Positions 26,548 to 36,775 of a DNA stretch of 64,000 nt are shown here, one piece after another; within the stretch, counting starts at the first letter, position 1; each line of letters starts with the position of its first letter. A model generated the notes under the pieces. The model saw only the letters and a list, made by a program, of their open reading frames with translations, did no database searches and was not told the DNA's origin. The DNA is taken from contig NZ_NXGA01000001.1 of assembly GCF_002802965.1 (NCBI RefSeq), positions 1,769,562 through 1,833,561 of the forward strand, given 5' to 3'. Origin of the DNA: Sporolactobacillus pectinivorans (GTDB lineage: Bacteria > Bacillota > Bacilli > Bacillales > Sporolactobacillaceae). The translations under genes and the position numbers were made by a program.

Positions 26548-26570
26548 AGACCAAGAGGAGGCGCTCATTT

Positions 26571-27002
26571 ATGTTTATGGGAGAATTCAATCATAGCATA
26601 GACATAAAGGGACGCCTGATCATACCTGCAAAGTTCAGGGAAGAACTCGGAGAATCGTTTGTCGTGACGCGCGGTCTTGAGCAATGCCTGTTTGTCTATC
26701 CGATGTCTGAGTGGCAGCACATTGAAGAGAGGCTGAAAGCTCTCCCGTTCACAAGAAAAGATGCAAGAGCGTTTACCCGTTTATTCTTTTCAGGAGCCAG
26801 TGTCTGTGAGCTGGATAAACAAGGGCGGGTTTCCATCGGGAACGGTCTGAGAGAATACGCCGGAATTGATAAAGATTGCGTTGTGATTGGAGTCTCAACA
26901 CGGCTGGAAATTTGGGACAGCAACGCCTGGCATCAATATTTTGAAGAATCCGAGGCGTCCTTCAGCGATATTTCAGAGAGCCTGCTAGACACGGATTCAT
27001 AA
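26571..27002 (+). CDS. mraZ: Transcriptional regulator MraZ
   Basis: MraZ is a ring-forming, AbrB-fold DNA-binding protein that represses the division and cell-wall operon. The 143-residue chain has two SpoVT/AbrB-like repeats, marked by [14 protein letters not shown] (about 11) and [16 protein letters not shown] (about 85). It is the first gene of the dcw cluster, with its operator immediately upstream. The ATG at 26571 follows GAGGAGG; a second ATG two codons later would also work. Confidence 0.96.
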   Translation: MFMGEFNHSIDIKGRLIIPAKFREELGESFVVTRGLEQCLFVYPMSEWQHIEERLKALPFTRKDARAFTRLFFSGASVCELDKQGRVSIGNGLREYAGIDKDCVVIGVSTRLEIWDSNAWHQYFEESEASFSDISESLLDTDS

Positions 27003-27072
27003 ATTGAGAATGCCTCAAGGTTCTCGCCTTACATCGCAAGTTAGGACCGGACGCAAGGAGAATGATGAGTCA

Positions 27073-28026
27073 ATGTTTGAACACACTACTGTCTTAAAGG
27101 AAGAGGCTGTGGCCGGGCTGAACATTAAACCGGACGGGCTTTACGTTGATTGCACTTTAGGCGGTGGCGGACACAGTGAAGAAATCGTCAAGAGGCTGGG
27201 AACCGGACGTTTGTACGCCTTTGATCAGGATCAGGAAGCGTTAAAAGCCGCGGAGAAACGGCTTGAACCTTATTCTGAGAAAATTACTTTTATCAAAGCA
27301 AATTTTCGTACAATAAGAGACAACCTCAGTGAAAGAAACGTCACTCAGGTAGACGGAATCCTTTTTGATCTTGGTGTTTCATCACCGCAGTTCGATCATG
27401 CGGACAGGGGATTCAGTTATCAGCAAAATGGTCCACTGGATATGCGCATGGACAGGGAGCAGTCCCGGACTGCAGAAGAAATCGTGAATGAATGGCCATA
27501 TGAGAAACTGGTTCATATTTTTTTTATGTATGGAGAGGAACGTTTCTCAAAACAAATTGCCAGAATGATTGAACGGCAGCGTTCCTCACGTCGCATTTCA
27601 ACCACTGAAGAGCTCGTTGAAATAATCAAAGAAGCTATTCCTGCACCTGCCCGGCGAACAGGCGGGCACCCGGCCAAACGGGTGTTTCAGGCGCTCAGGA
27701 TAGCCGTTAATGATGAACTTGGCAGTCTGGATGATGCTTTACGTCAGTCGCTTGGGTTGTTGAAGGTTGGGGGCCGGATTTCAGTAATTACCTTTCAGTC
27801 ACTGGAAGACAGGCTGTGCAAACAGTTTTTTAAAAAATATAGCGAACTACCGGAATTACCTCCTGGGCTTCCTCAGCTTCCCGAAGATGATGAACCTGTC
27901 CTCAGGCGCGTATCCAGAAAGCCGGTCACACCCTCAGCCTCTGAAGTGGAGAGCAATCGCCGTGCCCGATCGGCAAAATTGAGAATTGCAGAGAAAATAA
28001 GAGCAGTCAAGGAGGAGAAAATATGA
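27073..28026 (+). CDS. rsmH: 16S rRNA (cytosine1402-N4)-methyltransferase RsmH
   Basis: RsmH methylates N4 of C1402 in the ribosomal P site. The 317-residue protein has the SAM-binding block [19 protein letters not shown] (about 24-42), [11 protein letters not shown] near 100, the inserted helical domain, and [20 protein letters not shown] near 205. ATG 27073 gives the family start [13 protein letters not shown] and has AAGGAG upstream; the frame is open to 27004 but that part has no homology. The stop overlaps ftsL by four bases. Confidence 0.96.
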   Translation: MFEHTTVLKEEAVAGLNIKPDGLYVDCTLGGGGHSEEIVKRLGTGRLYAFDQDQEALKAAEKRLEPYSEKITFIKANFRTIRDNLSERNVTQVDGILFDLGVSSPQFDHADRGFSYQQNGPLDMRMDREQSRTAEEIVNEWPYEKLVHIFFMYGEERFSKQIARMIERQRSSRRISTTEELVEIIKEAIPAPARRTGGHPAKRVFQALRIAVNDELGSLDDALRQSLGLLKVGGRISVITFQSLEDRLCKQFFKKYSELPELPPGLPQLPEDDEPVLRRVSRKPVTPSASEVESNRRARSAKLRIAEKIRAVKEEKI

Positions 28027-28385
28027 GTCAAACGCAGCGCGCTTTTAACTTACCTGAATCAGAATTTGCTGAACCGAGACGCCAATATGTAAAGGATCCC
28101 TCAGTTACGACCCGGCATATCACCAAGGGGGAGAAATTGCTTTGGACGCTTGCCGGTGTCGCCGTTTTTCTCCTTGCTGCATTGATGATTACGAATCAAA
28201 CCAGGCTGTATTTGACTTCTCAGGATATTCAGACGCTGCAGGACAAGCTGGGTAATCAGTCAAAAATAACCCAACAGCTTAAGGCGGACGCCGACAGTCT
28301 GAGTTCACCTGACCGGATTGTCAATTTCGCGGAGAAACAGCTCGGGCTTAAACTGGATATTAACAACATCAAGGTTCTTCCATAA
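28023..28385 (+). CDS. ftsL: Cell division protein FtsL
   Basis: FtsL is a bitopic divisome protein that pairs with DivIC and helps activate septal synthesis by PBP2B and FtsW. The 120-residue product has a cytoplasmic N-terminus of about 40 residues, a membrane helix (about 42-60) and an extracytoplasmic coiled coil (about 65-98). Sequence is poorly conserved in this family, and topology plus the place between rsmH and pbpB decide the call. It starts with an ATGA overlap. Confidence 0.9.
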   Translation: MSQTQRAFNLPESEFAEPRRQYVKDPSVTTRHITKGEKLLWTLAGVAVFLLAALMITNQTRLYLTSQDIQTLQDKLGNQSKITQQLKADADSLSSPDRIVNFAEKQLGLKLDINNIKVLP

Positions 28386-28399
28386 GGTGGCTTGGGCCA

Positions 28400-30532
28400 A
28401 TGTTTCAGAGAAAAAAAAGAGCGATCAGTTTATGGTCAGGAATAGTCGGCGGTCTTTTTATGCTGGCTTTTTTTATAATTATCGGCCGGTTTGTTTATAT
28501 TGCACAGGGAAAAGAAGTAGATGGGCAGAAACTTCTTCAGCTTGGTAGCAGGCAGTGGACCGAGCTGGATCTTATTAACGAGAACAGAGGAACGATATAT
28601 TCAAGCGACGGGGGAATTTTTGCAGAAGATGTGCCGGCTTATACGCTGTATGCTGTGATCAGTCCTAAGGCGGCGGTGCACGTCGTAGATAAGGAAAAAA
28701 CGGCAAGAGAACTTGCTCCGATACTGAAAATGAAAGAATCGGATATTCTCGCACAACTGAATCGGAATGCCTATCAGGTCGAATTTGGCACGAACGGGAA
28801 AATGCTCAGTTCCCAAACAAAACAGGAAATTGACCGCCTAAAACTTCCGGGGCTCGACTATCTGGCAGGATCAAAGCGTTATTATCCTGAACAGTCCAGC
28901 GCTGCCTACACTATCGGATTCACGCAAACGAATCCGAATACCAATCAACAGACGGGTGTGCTTGGCGTTGAACAGTCAATGAACCGCTATTTGACTGAGC
29001 GGGATGGCTCCGTCCGTTATTACACAAGTGCGGGGGGAGTGCCTATCCCTGATGAAAAGCAGAAGATTAATACGCCGGTTCCCGGCAATAATGTTTATCT
29101 GACCCTGAATTCCCGCATTCAGACAGTGCTTGAACAGGCAATGGCACAAACGAATAAAGTATACAAGCCAACCAGCATGATTGGAATCGTGGCCGATCCA
29201 AAAACAGGTAAAATTCTGGCAATGTCAACCTATCCCACTTTCAACCCCAATAACCGGGATATTACACAGTTCAGCAATATTGCCATCTCAACTCCCTACG
29301 AACCCGGATCGGTTATGAAAACTTTTACCGTAGCTTCAGCAATTGATGCCGGTGTTTTTAATGGAAAAGCAACCTACGCATCCGGATCCTATAGGACGAA
29401 GGGCGGAACCATTCATGACTGGGACACCGCCGGCTGGGGAAATATTAATTTTGATCAGGCCTTCGAGCTTTCATCAAACGTTGGGATGTCTGTTCTGACT
29501 GATAAATATTTAGGTCCGGACCGGCTGGAAGAGTATTGGAAAAGGTTCGGGTTTATGAAGAAAACCGGTATTGATCTTCCGGGGGAAAGCCAGGGAATCG
29601 TTAACTGGAGCTGGCCGATTGACAAACTCGAAGCATCCTTCGGCCAAGGTTCTGCTTTTACTGCTATGCAGATTGTGCAGGCATCAACAGCTATCGCCAA
29701 CAACGGTGTCATGATGCGTCCGTATGTCGTGGATAAAGTCGTCAATCCAGACAACGGAAAAACGATCCTGTCCAACCATCCGGTGGTGGCCGGGCATCCG
29801 GTTTCCAAGAGTGCTGCGGAGCAGACGCGTGCGCTGATGCGCCAGGTGGTCAGCAATAAAGATGTTGTCAACGGATATGGCGCAACAGGTACGGCTTTCG
29901 ACCTTCCCGGATATGATGTTATAGGCAAAACCGGAACGGCCCAGATTGCTCAAAATGGAAGATATCTCCAGGGAAAGGATAATTACGTTTTTTCGTTCCT
30001 TGGTATGGCGCCTGAAAATGATCCAAAGGTGATTGTTTATGTAGCGATTAAACAGCCTCATCTAAAACCGACGGATCTCGGGGATGAACCGGTGATAAAT
30101 ATTGTCCGTCCGGTGATGTCAAGCAGCCTTCAGTATCTTCAGGTTGACAAAAAAGTTGGTCAGGGGGGCGGGGTCAAAGCCGCTGCTCCTGTAAAACTGG
30201 GCGATTACACGGGCAATTCGACAAACGGAGCTGCACAGTCGCTGCTCAATCTTGGGCTTAATCCGATAATAGTAGGAGACGGCACAAGCGTCAGAAGGCA
30301 GCTGCCTTTTTCCGGTGAGAGTCTCTCACAGGGCAGCAAAGTGATTCTTTTTAGCGGCGGATTTGCAAAAATGCCTGATACTACCGGCTGGTCTCTGGCA
30401 GATGCTATGAAGCTGGCAGATGCGGCTGATCTTAGGTTGAAAACAAATGGAACAGGGTTTGTTACTCACCAAAGTCCGTCCCCCGGGACGCTGTTGAAGA
30501 GTGGGGACACACTGACTGTTGACCTGCACTGA
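28400..30532 (+). CDS. pbpB: Penicillin-binding protein 2B, septal transpeptidase
   Basis: This class B PBP cross-links septal peptidoglycan as partner of FtsW. The 710-residue protein has an N-terminal membrane anchor (about 12-35), a dimerisation/pedestal domain, and a transpeptidase domain with active-site Ser304 in SVMK, the SSN motif in LSSNVG, and KTGT starting near residue 510. Two PASTA repeats follow (about 590-710), as in B. subtilis PBP2B. AAGGTGG precedes the ATG at 28400. It lies 14 bases after ftsL. Confidence 0.96.
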   Translation: MFQRKKRAISLWSGIVGGLFMLAFFIIIGRFVYIAQGKEVDGQKLLQLGSRQWTELDLINENRGTIYSSDGGIFAEDVPAYTLYAVISPKAAVHVVDKEKTARELAPILKMKESDILAQLNRNAYQVEFGTNGKMLSSQTKQEIDRLKLPGLDYLAGSKRYYPEQSSAAYTIGFTQTNPNTNQQTGVLGVEQSMNRYLTERDGSVRYYTSAGGVPIPDEKQKINTPVPGNNVYLTLNSRIQTVLEQAMAQTNKVYKPTSMIGIVADPKTGKILAMSTYPTFNPNNRDITQFSNIAISTPYEPGSVMKTFTVASAIDAGVFNGKATYASGSYRTKGGTIHDWDTAGWGNINFDQAFELSSNVGMSVLTDKYLGPDRLEEYWKRFGFMKKTGIDLPGESQGIVNWSWPIDKLEASFGQGSAFTAMQIVQASTAIANNGVMMRPYVVDKVVNPDNGKTILSNHPVVAGHPVSKSAAEQTRALMRQVVSNKDVVNGYGATGTAFDLPGYDVIGKTGTAQIAQNGRYLQGKDNYVFSFLGMAPENDPKVIVYVAIKQPHLKPTDLGDEPVINIVRPVMSSSLQYLQVDKKVGQGGGVKAAAPVKLGDYTGNSTNGAAQSLLNLGLNPIIVGDGTSVRRQLPFSGESLSQGSKVILFSGGFAKMPDTTGWSLADAMKLADAADLRLKTNGTGFVTHQSPSPGTLLKSGDTLTVDLH

Positions 30533-30693
30533 TACGGCTGCAGTACGGACAAGTATTCAGGCCTCCTGCACGGGAAAAAATGCCGGTTGTTCGGGAAATC
30601 CAGGCAGTTGCAAAGACAAATATCAATAGAGCTCGTTCTATTTTTCACTGCCCGTACATATGGGTAGGACAAGAAAGATAGGAGGGGCTTCTT

Positions 30694-32640
30694 GTGCGTA
30701 TTTCAAATGTGACAGTAAAAAAAAGGCTGCTTCTCATCCTGCTGGCAGGTCTGCTCGTGTTTACGATTTTTTTGGGCCGGCTGATCTATGTGCAACTTTT
30801 CAATAATGACTGGCTAACGAAAAAAGCGCTTGAAGAATGGGGCAAAAATATCCCTTACGAGGCGGAGCGGGGCAACATACTTGATCGCAACGGAAAAATA
30901 CTGGCAACCAATGTCAGCAGTCCGTCTGTGCTCGTTGTCCCCATTCAGGTTCCGGCGCAGAGCAGAGAAATGGTTGCCGGGAAATTGGCTCAGGTTCTTG
31001 GAATGAGTAAGGCGAAAGCATACGAAAAGATTACCCAACATCAATCCATTGTCCGGATAACACCAGAAGGGAGAAAAATTTCCAATGAAAAAGCATCTCA
31101 AATCCGGGCACTTGGACTTCCCGGCGTTTTTATTGCCGAAGATTTCAGCCGCTTTTATCCGCAGGGCAACTATCTGGCGCATGTGCTCGGATTCGCCGGA
31201 ATTGATAATCAGGGGCTGACAGGGCTGGAGTCCTATTATAATGACGGTCTGAAAGGGGAAAATGGAAAAGTGTCCTTTTTCTCTGATGTTCGTGGGAACC
31301 GGATGTCCACGCTGAAAGACAAATACACCCCTCCGACGAGTGGATCCAGTCTGATGCTGACCATTGATTCACGTGTGCAGTCGATTATTGAACGGGAACT
31401 GAATAACGCGATGGCCGTCTACCATCCTGACAGTGCCCTTGCCATTGCGATGGATCCCAATACAGGCGAGATTCTCGGTATGTCTTCCAAACCTGATTTT
31501 AATCCGGGAAACTATCAGCACGTCTCTCCAAATATATACAATCAAAATCTTCCGATCTGGAAAACCTATGAACCGGGTTCAACATTTAAAGTCATTACAC
31601 TTGCAGCAGCGCTTCAGGAAAAAGTCGTTAATTTGCAGAAGGATCATTTCTATGATTCCGGTTCCATAGATGTGGCCGGTACCAGCCTGCATTGCTGGAA
31701 AAAAGGCGGGCATGGTTCGGAGACCTTTCTGCAGGTTGTGCAGAACTCGTGCAATCCGGGTTTTGTCGCTCTTGGGGAACGACTGGGGAAAAACAGGCTG
31801 TTTTCCTATATTGATAAATTCGGATTTGGAGAGAAGACGGGTATTGATCTTCAGGGGGAAGCGAAAGGAATCCTGTTTAATAAAAACAAAATCGGACCGC
31901 TAGAAACAGCAACAACTGCATTTGGGCAGGGTGTATCCGTTACGCCCATACAACAGGTGGCCGCCGTTTCTGCAGCAATTAATGGCGGTTATCTTTATGA
32001 ACCGCATCTTGCGAAAGCGTGGATTGACACGAGTACAGGGGAAGTGATCAATCGTATTGAGCCGGTATTAAAAAGACGTGTGATTTCGGCAGCCACCTCA
32101 AAAGAGGTCCGGGACACCCTTGAAAGCGTGGTTGCCCAGGGAACAGGTCGGAATGCTTTTGTAGAAGGCTATCGTGTCGGGGGAAAAACGGGAACCGCTC
32201 AGAAAGTCAATCCGGATGGCGGCGGCTATATGGACGGCAACTATATTGTTTCTTTCATGGGGTTTGCTCCGGCAAACAATCCGAAGATCGTCGTGTACGT
32301 GGCGATCGATCATCCGAAGGGGACCGTCCAGTTTGGCGGCACGGTTTCTGCACCGATTGCCGGCCGCATTATTGGTGACAGCCTGAGTGCGATGGGCCTT
32401 GAAAAACAAAGCGGTGGACTTGAAAAAGAAAATCGATGGCCGGATCAGCCTCTGATCAGCATACCTAATCTGATCGGTGTTGAGAAAAAAGACCTCCCTA
32501 GCTATCCTCAGGACTTAATATTAAAGACGGAAGGAAACGGGAATGTGGTGACCATGCAGTCGCCACAGGCAGGGGTTAAGGTCAAACAAGGTTCAACAAT
32601 AATGATATATTTAGGTGACAAAAAGAAACCGGGCGATTAA
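30694..32640 (+). CDS. spoVD: SpoVD, sporulation-specific class B PBP
   Basis: SpoVD is the transpeptidase for spore cortex peptidoglycan, working with the glycosyltransferase SpoVE in the mother cell. The 648-residue protein has a membrane anchor (about 12-32), active-site Ser296 in STFK, SCN in QNSCNPG and KTGT from about residue 498. One C-terminal PASTA repeat (about 585-645) distinguishes it from PBP2B, which has two. The start is GTG after AGGAGGGG. The 160-base gap upstream should hold its own promoter (sigma-E in B. subtilis), but I could not define one with confidence. Confidence 0.94.
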   Translation: MRISNVTVKKRLLLILLAGLLVFTIFLGRLIYVQLFNNDWLTKKALEEWGKNIPYEAERGNILDRNGKILATNVSSPSVLVVPIQVPAQSREMVAGKLAQVLGMSKAKAYEKITQHQSIVRITPEGRKISNEKASQIRALGLPGVFIAEDFSRFYPQGNYLAHVLGFAGIDNQGLTGLESYYNDGLKGENGKVSFFSDVRGNRMSTLKDKYTPPTSGSSLMLTIDSRVQSIIERELNNAMAVYHPDSALAIAMDPNTGEILGMSSKPDFNPGNYQHVSPNIYNQNLPIWKTYEPGSTFKVITLAAALQEKVVNLQKDHFYDSGSIDVAGTSLHCWKKGGHGSETFLQVVQNSCNPGFVALGERLGKNRLFSYIDKFGFGEKTGIDLQGEAKGILFNKNKIGPLETATTAFGQGVSVTPIQQVAAVSAAINGGYLYEPHLAKAWIDTSTGEVINRIEPVLKRRVISAATSKEVRDTLESVVAQGTGRNAFVEGYRVGGKTGTAQKVNPDGGGYMDGNYIVSFMGFAPANNPKIVVYVAIDHPKGTVQFGGTVSAPIAGRIIGDSLSAMGLEKQSGGLEKENRWPDQPLISIPNLIGVEKKDLPSYPQDLILKTEGNGNVVTMQSPQAGVKVKQGSTIMIYLGDKKKPGD

Positions 32641-32800
32641 AATAAGCAGGGGACAGGGGCCGGTGTATCTTGTAAGCCGGTTCTTGATATACATATTTAA
32701 AAATCGGACGTGAGTCGTGAAATGTAAGATTCAAGATTCATGTCGCCGGCTTTTAGTCATTGCCGGCACTTCAATACTGAAAATTAAGGACGTGTATTTG

Positions 32801-34273
32801 ATGAAATTAGCTGATTGTCTTGAAGCAATTAGAGACTTCAGGCAAGATAGAGAGGGAAATCCTGAAATTAAACATTTAGTCATTGACTCACGCCTTGCAG
32901 GACCGGGGTCTTTGTTTTTCTGCATCAAGGGTCATCATCTGGACGGGCATCGCTACGCAGCGATGGCAGAAAAAAGCGGTACATCGGCTATTATTGCTCA
33001 GGAAACGATTCAAGCGTCCGTTCCTGTGATCTACGTCAGCGACACGCATCGCGCCCTGGCGATGATTTCAGACCGTTTTTACGGGTATCCCAGTCATGAT
33101 TTACATATGATCGGTGTGACAGGCACGAATGGCAAGACGACCATTACTTATCTTGTCCAGGCCATTCAGGAGGCTTGCGGCCTGCACACAGGATTAATCG
33201 GTACAATGGGCATGCGTTACAAAAATTATGAAGTTTCTGTCGAAAATACAACCCCGGAAGTCCATCTCATTCATGAAAATCTCGCAAAAATGAGAGATCA
33301 AGGCGCGGCTTCAGTGGTCATGGAAACGTCATCCAATGCTCTATATGACGGGAGAGTTCATGGCTGTGATTTTAATATCGGCATTTTTACTAATCTGACA
33401 GAAGACCATCTCGATCTCCATGGGACGATGAAGGATTATATGTATGCCAAGAGCCTTCTTTTTTCCCAGCTTGGCAATACTTACGGCCGCCCCGGTGAAC
33501 TAAAAGTCGCTGTGCTGAATTCGGATGATCCGGCATCTGAGGTATACCGGCACATGACAGCAGCGCACGTGATGACGTATGGCATTGATCGTCCTGCAGA
33601 TTTTCGCGCAGAATCGCTGAATATCACTCCGGAAGGCACTTCGTTCACTCTGAATGCCAGGGGGAAGTGTTACGCTGTGTCCATGAAACTTATTGGAAAG
33701 TTCAGCGTATATAATGCCTTGGCGGCTCTTGCGGCCTGTTCGGTCAGCCGGCTTGATATGGATCAGATGATTCGTGCCATGGAGCAGGTTCCTGGTGTTT
33801 CCGGCAGATTTGAAACGGTTTCCGCGGGCCAGGATTTCTCCGTTATCGTTGACTATTCACACACACCGGACAGCCTGAAAAATGCCCTGGCTACCATTAA
33901 GGAATTTGCACGGAGGCGCATCATCACAGTTGTGGGATGCGGCGGGGACAGGGAGCATGGCAAACGGCCAATCATGGCAAGAATTGCTGTCGATAACAGC
34001 GATCTGGCCATCCTGACCTCTGATAATCCGAGAACGGAAGATCCTGAAACCATTCTTGCCGAGATGGAGGCGGGCGTCCAAGGGTGTGATTACAGGAAAA
34101 TCACAGACCGACGCGAGGCGATCAGATTTGCGGTTAACCAGGCTGAACCCGGGGATATCATCCTCATTGCCGGCAAGGGACATGAAACTTATCAGATCAT
34201 CGGAACAGTGAAACATCACTTCGATGACCGTGAGATTGCAAAAAAAGCAATTACTGAGATAATGGAAAAGTAA
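32801..34273 (+). CDS. murE: UDP-MurNAc-L-Ala-D-Glu:meso-DAP ligase MurE
   Basis: MurE adds the third stem residue to the cytoplasmic peptidoglycan precursor. The 490-residue Mur ligase has the ATP loop TGTNGKTT near residue 107, ENTTPE, METSSNAL and the C-terminal DNPR motif near residue 408, which marks specificity for meso-diaminopimelate rather than lysine. ATG 32801 stands eight bases after AAGGACG; the frame is open upstream to 32717 but that part is unlike the family. Confidence 0.96.
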   Translation: MKLADCLEAIRDFRQDREGNPEIKHLVIDSRLAGPGSLFFCIKGHHLDGHRYAAMAEKSGTSAIIAQETIQASVPVIYVSDTHRALAMISDRFYGYPSHDLHMIGVTGTNGKTTITYLVQAIQEACGLHTGLIGTMGMRYKNYEVSVENTTPEVHLIHENLAKMRDQGAASVVMETSSNALYDGRVHGCDFNIGIFTNLTEDHLDLHGTMKDYMYAKSLLFSQLGNTYGRPGELKVAVLNSDDPASEVYRHMTAAHVMTYGIDRPADFRAESLNITPEGTSFTLNARGKCYAVSMKLIGKFSVYNALAALAACSVSRLDMDQMIRAMEQVPGVSGRFETVSAGQDFSVIVDYSHTPDSLKNALATIKEFARRRIITVVGCGGDREHGKRPIMARIAVDNSDLAILTSDNPRTEDPETILAEMEAGVQGCDYRKITDRREAIRFAVNQAEPGDIILIAGKGHETYQIIGTVKHHFDDREIAKKAITEIMEK

Positions 34274-34298
34274 TATTGTCACAAGGAGAGTTAAAAAG

Positions 34299-35672
34299 AT
34301 GAGTATTGGTATTGATATAGTCCGTGGTCAGGCGATTCAGATACTGGGGAACATCGATGGACTTGGCCGCCTGACAATTATGACCGACAGCCGCAAACAG
34401 GTGACAAATGGCCTTTTTGTGCCATTGATTGGTGAAAATTTTAACGGTCACCATTTTTTATCTGATGCAATTAAAAATGGGGCGCAGGCAGCCCTGTGGA
34501 TGGAAAGGGTACCTGTGCCTGATCACCTCCCTGCCGGTTTCCCATTGTTTCTTGTTGATGATACACTGGCTGCTCTTCAAAGCATGGCCAAGGCTTTTCT
34601 GACGCAGTGCCGGCCGAAAGTCATTGCAATTACGGGTTCAAATGGAAAAACAACAACTAAGGATATGGTTTATGGTATCGTATCCGAAACTTTTAAAGCA
34701 TATAAAACCCAGGGCAACCATAATAATCATATCGGCGTGCCACTGACGATTCTGTCTATGCCTGAAGATACCGAAGTGCTGGTGCTTGAGATGGGCATGA
34801 ATCATTTTGGCGAACTGACTTTTCTCAGCCAGCTGGCCAAACCCGATGTTGCGATAATCACGAATATCGGCGAATCGCATATTGAATATCTGGGGAGCAG
34901 GGCAGGCATCGCCAAAGCAAAACTTGAAATCATAAATGGTTTGAAAAAAAGAGGCAGTCTGATTATCGATGGCGATGAACCATTGCTGACCAATATCCAT
35001 ACTAACGCTTTTCAAATTATCCGCTGTGGCTATCAGTCTGATAATGACTGGGAAATCACGGACGTAAAAGAGAGAACAGATGGATATCGTTTTTCACTTA
35101 ATCACGGGCTCAGCGAATACGCGGTGCCGATTCTCGGCAGGCACAATGTTAAAAATGCGGTGTTCAGCCTGACGGCAGCCAAATTGCTGGGCATCAATGC
35201 ACAGGCTGTTAAAGAAGGACTGCAAAATCTGAAATTGACAAAGATGCGCTTTGAGAAAGTTAAGGGTTTGAACGGCTCGCTGCTCATCAGTGATTGTTAC
35301 AATGCCAGCCCGACTTCGATGAAAGCATCGCTTGAAACGCTCAAAGATCTTCCGGGTTTTAAGAAAAGAATTGCTGTTCTCGGTGACATGTATGAGCTTG
35401 GAGAGAATGAAGAGCAGCTACACCGAAATGTGGCTGATGTACTCACACTGCCGCTGACCCATGTCGTGACTATTGGGAAAAAAGGGGTGTGGATTGCTCA
35501 GCCGCTGCTGGAAAAAGGCAACCCGGATCATTTGGTTATTCAGTCGTTTTCAGATAAAATGGATGCCCGTTCTTATCTTGCAGATTTGCTTGATGATCAA
35601 ACAGTTATGCTTTTTAAAGCTTCCCGACTGCTGGCGCTTGAGCAGCTGGTCGGTGAACTGACACTTATTTGA
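34299..35672 (+). CDS. murF: UDP-MurNAc-tripeptide:D-Ala-D-Ala ligase MurF
   Basis: MurF attaches the D-Ala-D-Ala dipeptide to complete the UDP-MurNAc-pentapeptide. The 457-residue chain has the ATP loop ITGSNGKTTTKD near residue 109, NHNNHIGVPLTIL, EMGMNHFGE and the late-domain block DCYNASPTSMKAS. AAGGAGAG precedes the ATG. It follows murE by 25 bases in the same operon. Confidence 0.96.
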   Translation: MSIGIDIVRGQAIQILGNIDGLGRLTIMTDSRKQVTNGLFVPLIGENFNGHHFLSDAIKNGAQAALWMERVPVPDHLPAGFPLFLVDDTLAALQSMAKAFLTQCRPKVIAITGSNGKTTTKDMVYGIVSETFKAYKTQGNHNNHIGVPLTILSMPEDTEVLVLEMGMNHFGELTFLSQLAKPDVAIITNIGESHIEYLGSRAGIAKAKLEIINGLKKRGSLIIDGDEPLLTNIHTNAFQIIRCGYQSDNDWEITDVKERTDGYRFSLNHGLSEYAVPILGRHNVKNAVFSLTAAKLLGINAQAVKEGLQNLKLTKMRFEKVKGLNGSLLISDCYNASPTSMKASLETLKDLPGFKKRIAVLGDMYELGENEEQLHRNVADVLTLPLTHVVTIGKKGVWIAQPLLEKGNPDHLVIQSFSDKMDARSYLADLLDDQTVMLFKASRLLALEQLVGELTLI

Positions 35673-35797
35673 TGGCTAGTCAATGGACTGGAAGCGATCA
35701 GAAACTAAGAAAGAAACTTTTGCATTATTATTTTTACCGTACATTTCTTGATTCATTTGGCCCGGACGGGTCAGCATTTAAAGGAGCGAAATGATTC

Positions 35798-36775
35798 ATG
35801 CTTTTGTTTCCATTAATCGGCCTGGCGATTTCATTTTTAATCACGCTTATTTTTGCACCGCTGTTCATTCCGTTGCTGAGGCGGCTGCATTTCGGGCAGT
35901 ATATCAGAACGGAAGGTCCGAAGAGCCATCAAAAAAAAGCAGGGACGCCGACCATGGGCGGCGTGATTTTTTTGCTGAGCCTGCTAATCACGATCGTCAT
36001 TATGGCGCTCAAATATCATGTTGCAGATCAGAATACCTACATGCTTTTGTTTGTCTCGCTCGGATTCGGTCTGGTTGGCCTGTTGGATGATTTCATCAAA
36101 ATCGTCATGAAGCGGAATATGGGACTGACATCAAAACAGAAGATGCTCGGTCAGCTGATTATTGCCTTTGTTTTCTTTTACTTTGTCACCCGCTTCGACT
36201 ACTCCACTTATCTGTCGGTGCCGGGGACGGGCTGGACGATCAATCTTTATTGGCTCTATCCAATATTTGTTATTTTTATTTTGATTGGTGTTCCGAATGC
36301 GACAAACCTGACAGATGGCATGGACGGGCTGCTGTCAGGGCTTGCCGCCATTTCATTCGCCGCTTATGCGGTGATTGCATTTGCTTCAATGAAGCTTGGC
36401 ATTGCCCTGTTTGCGACTGTGATGCTGGGTGCTTTGCTTGGCTTCCTGATTTTCAACGCGCATCCTGCGAGAGTCTTCATGGGGGACACCGGATCTCTTG
36501 CGATCGGCGGAGCACTTGCCGGAATGGCTATTCTGACCGGTACAGAGATACTGCTCGCGGTGATCGGAGGCGTCTACGTCATTGAAACGCTGTCCGTCAT
36601 GATTCAGGTGGTTTCTTTTAAGACAACCGGAAAACGGGTGTTCAGAATGAGTCCGATCCACCACCATTTTGAATTGGGCGGATGGTCGGAATGGAAGGTC
36701 GTTACAGTATTCTGGATGGCCGGACTGATTTTGGCAATTATTGGTGTCTATCTGAAAGTGGGGATAATCCATTGA
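35798..36775 (+). CDS. mraY: Phospho-MurNAc-pentapeptide transferase MraY
   Basis: MraY makes lipid I by transferring phospho-MurNAc-pentapeptide to undecaprenyl phosphate in the membrane. The 325-residue protein has about ten membrane segments. Motifs are GPKSHQKKAGTPTMGG near residue 40, LDDFIK near 96, NATNLTDGMDGL near 165, FNAHPARVFMGDTGSLA near 220 and the HHH stretch in SPIHHHFE near 285. Its stop overlaps the TTG start of murD. Confidence 0.97.
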   Translation: MLLFPLIGLAISFLITLIFAPLFIPLLRRLHFGQYIRTEGPKSHQKKAGTPTMGGVIFLLSLLITIVIMALKYHVADQNTYMLLFVSLGFGLVGLLDDFIKIVMKRNMGLTSKQKMLGQLIIAFVFFYFVTRFDYSTYLSVPGTGWTINLYWLYPIFVIFILIGVPNATNLTDGMDGLLSGLAAISFAAYAVIAFASMKLGIALFATVMLGALLGFLIFNAHPARVFMGDTGSLAIGGALAGMAILTGTEILLAVIGGVYVIETLSVMIQVVSFKTTGKRVFRMSPIHHHFELGGWSEWKVVTVFWMAGLILAIIGVYLKVGIIH

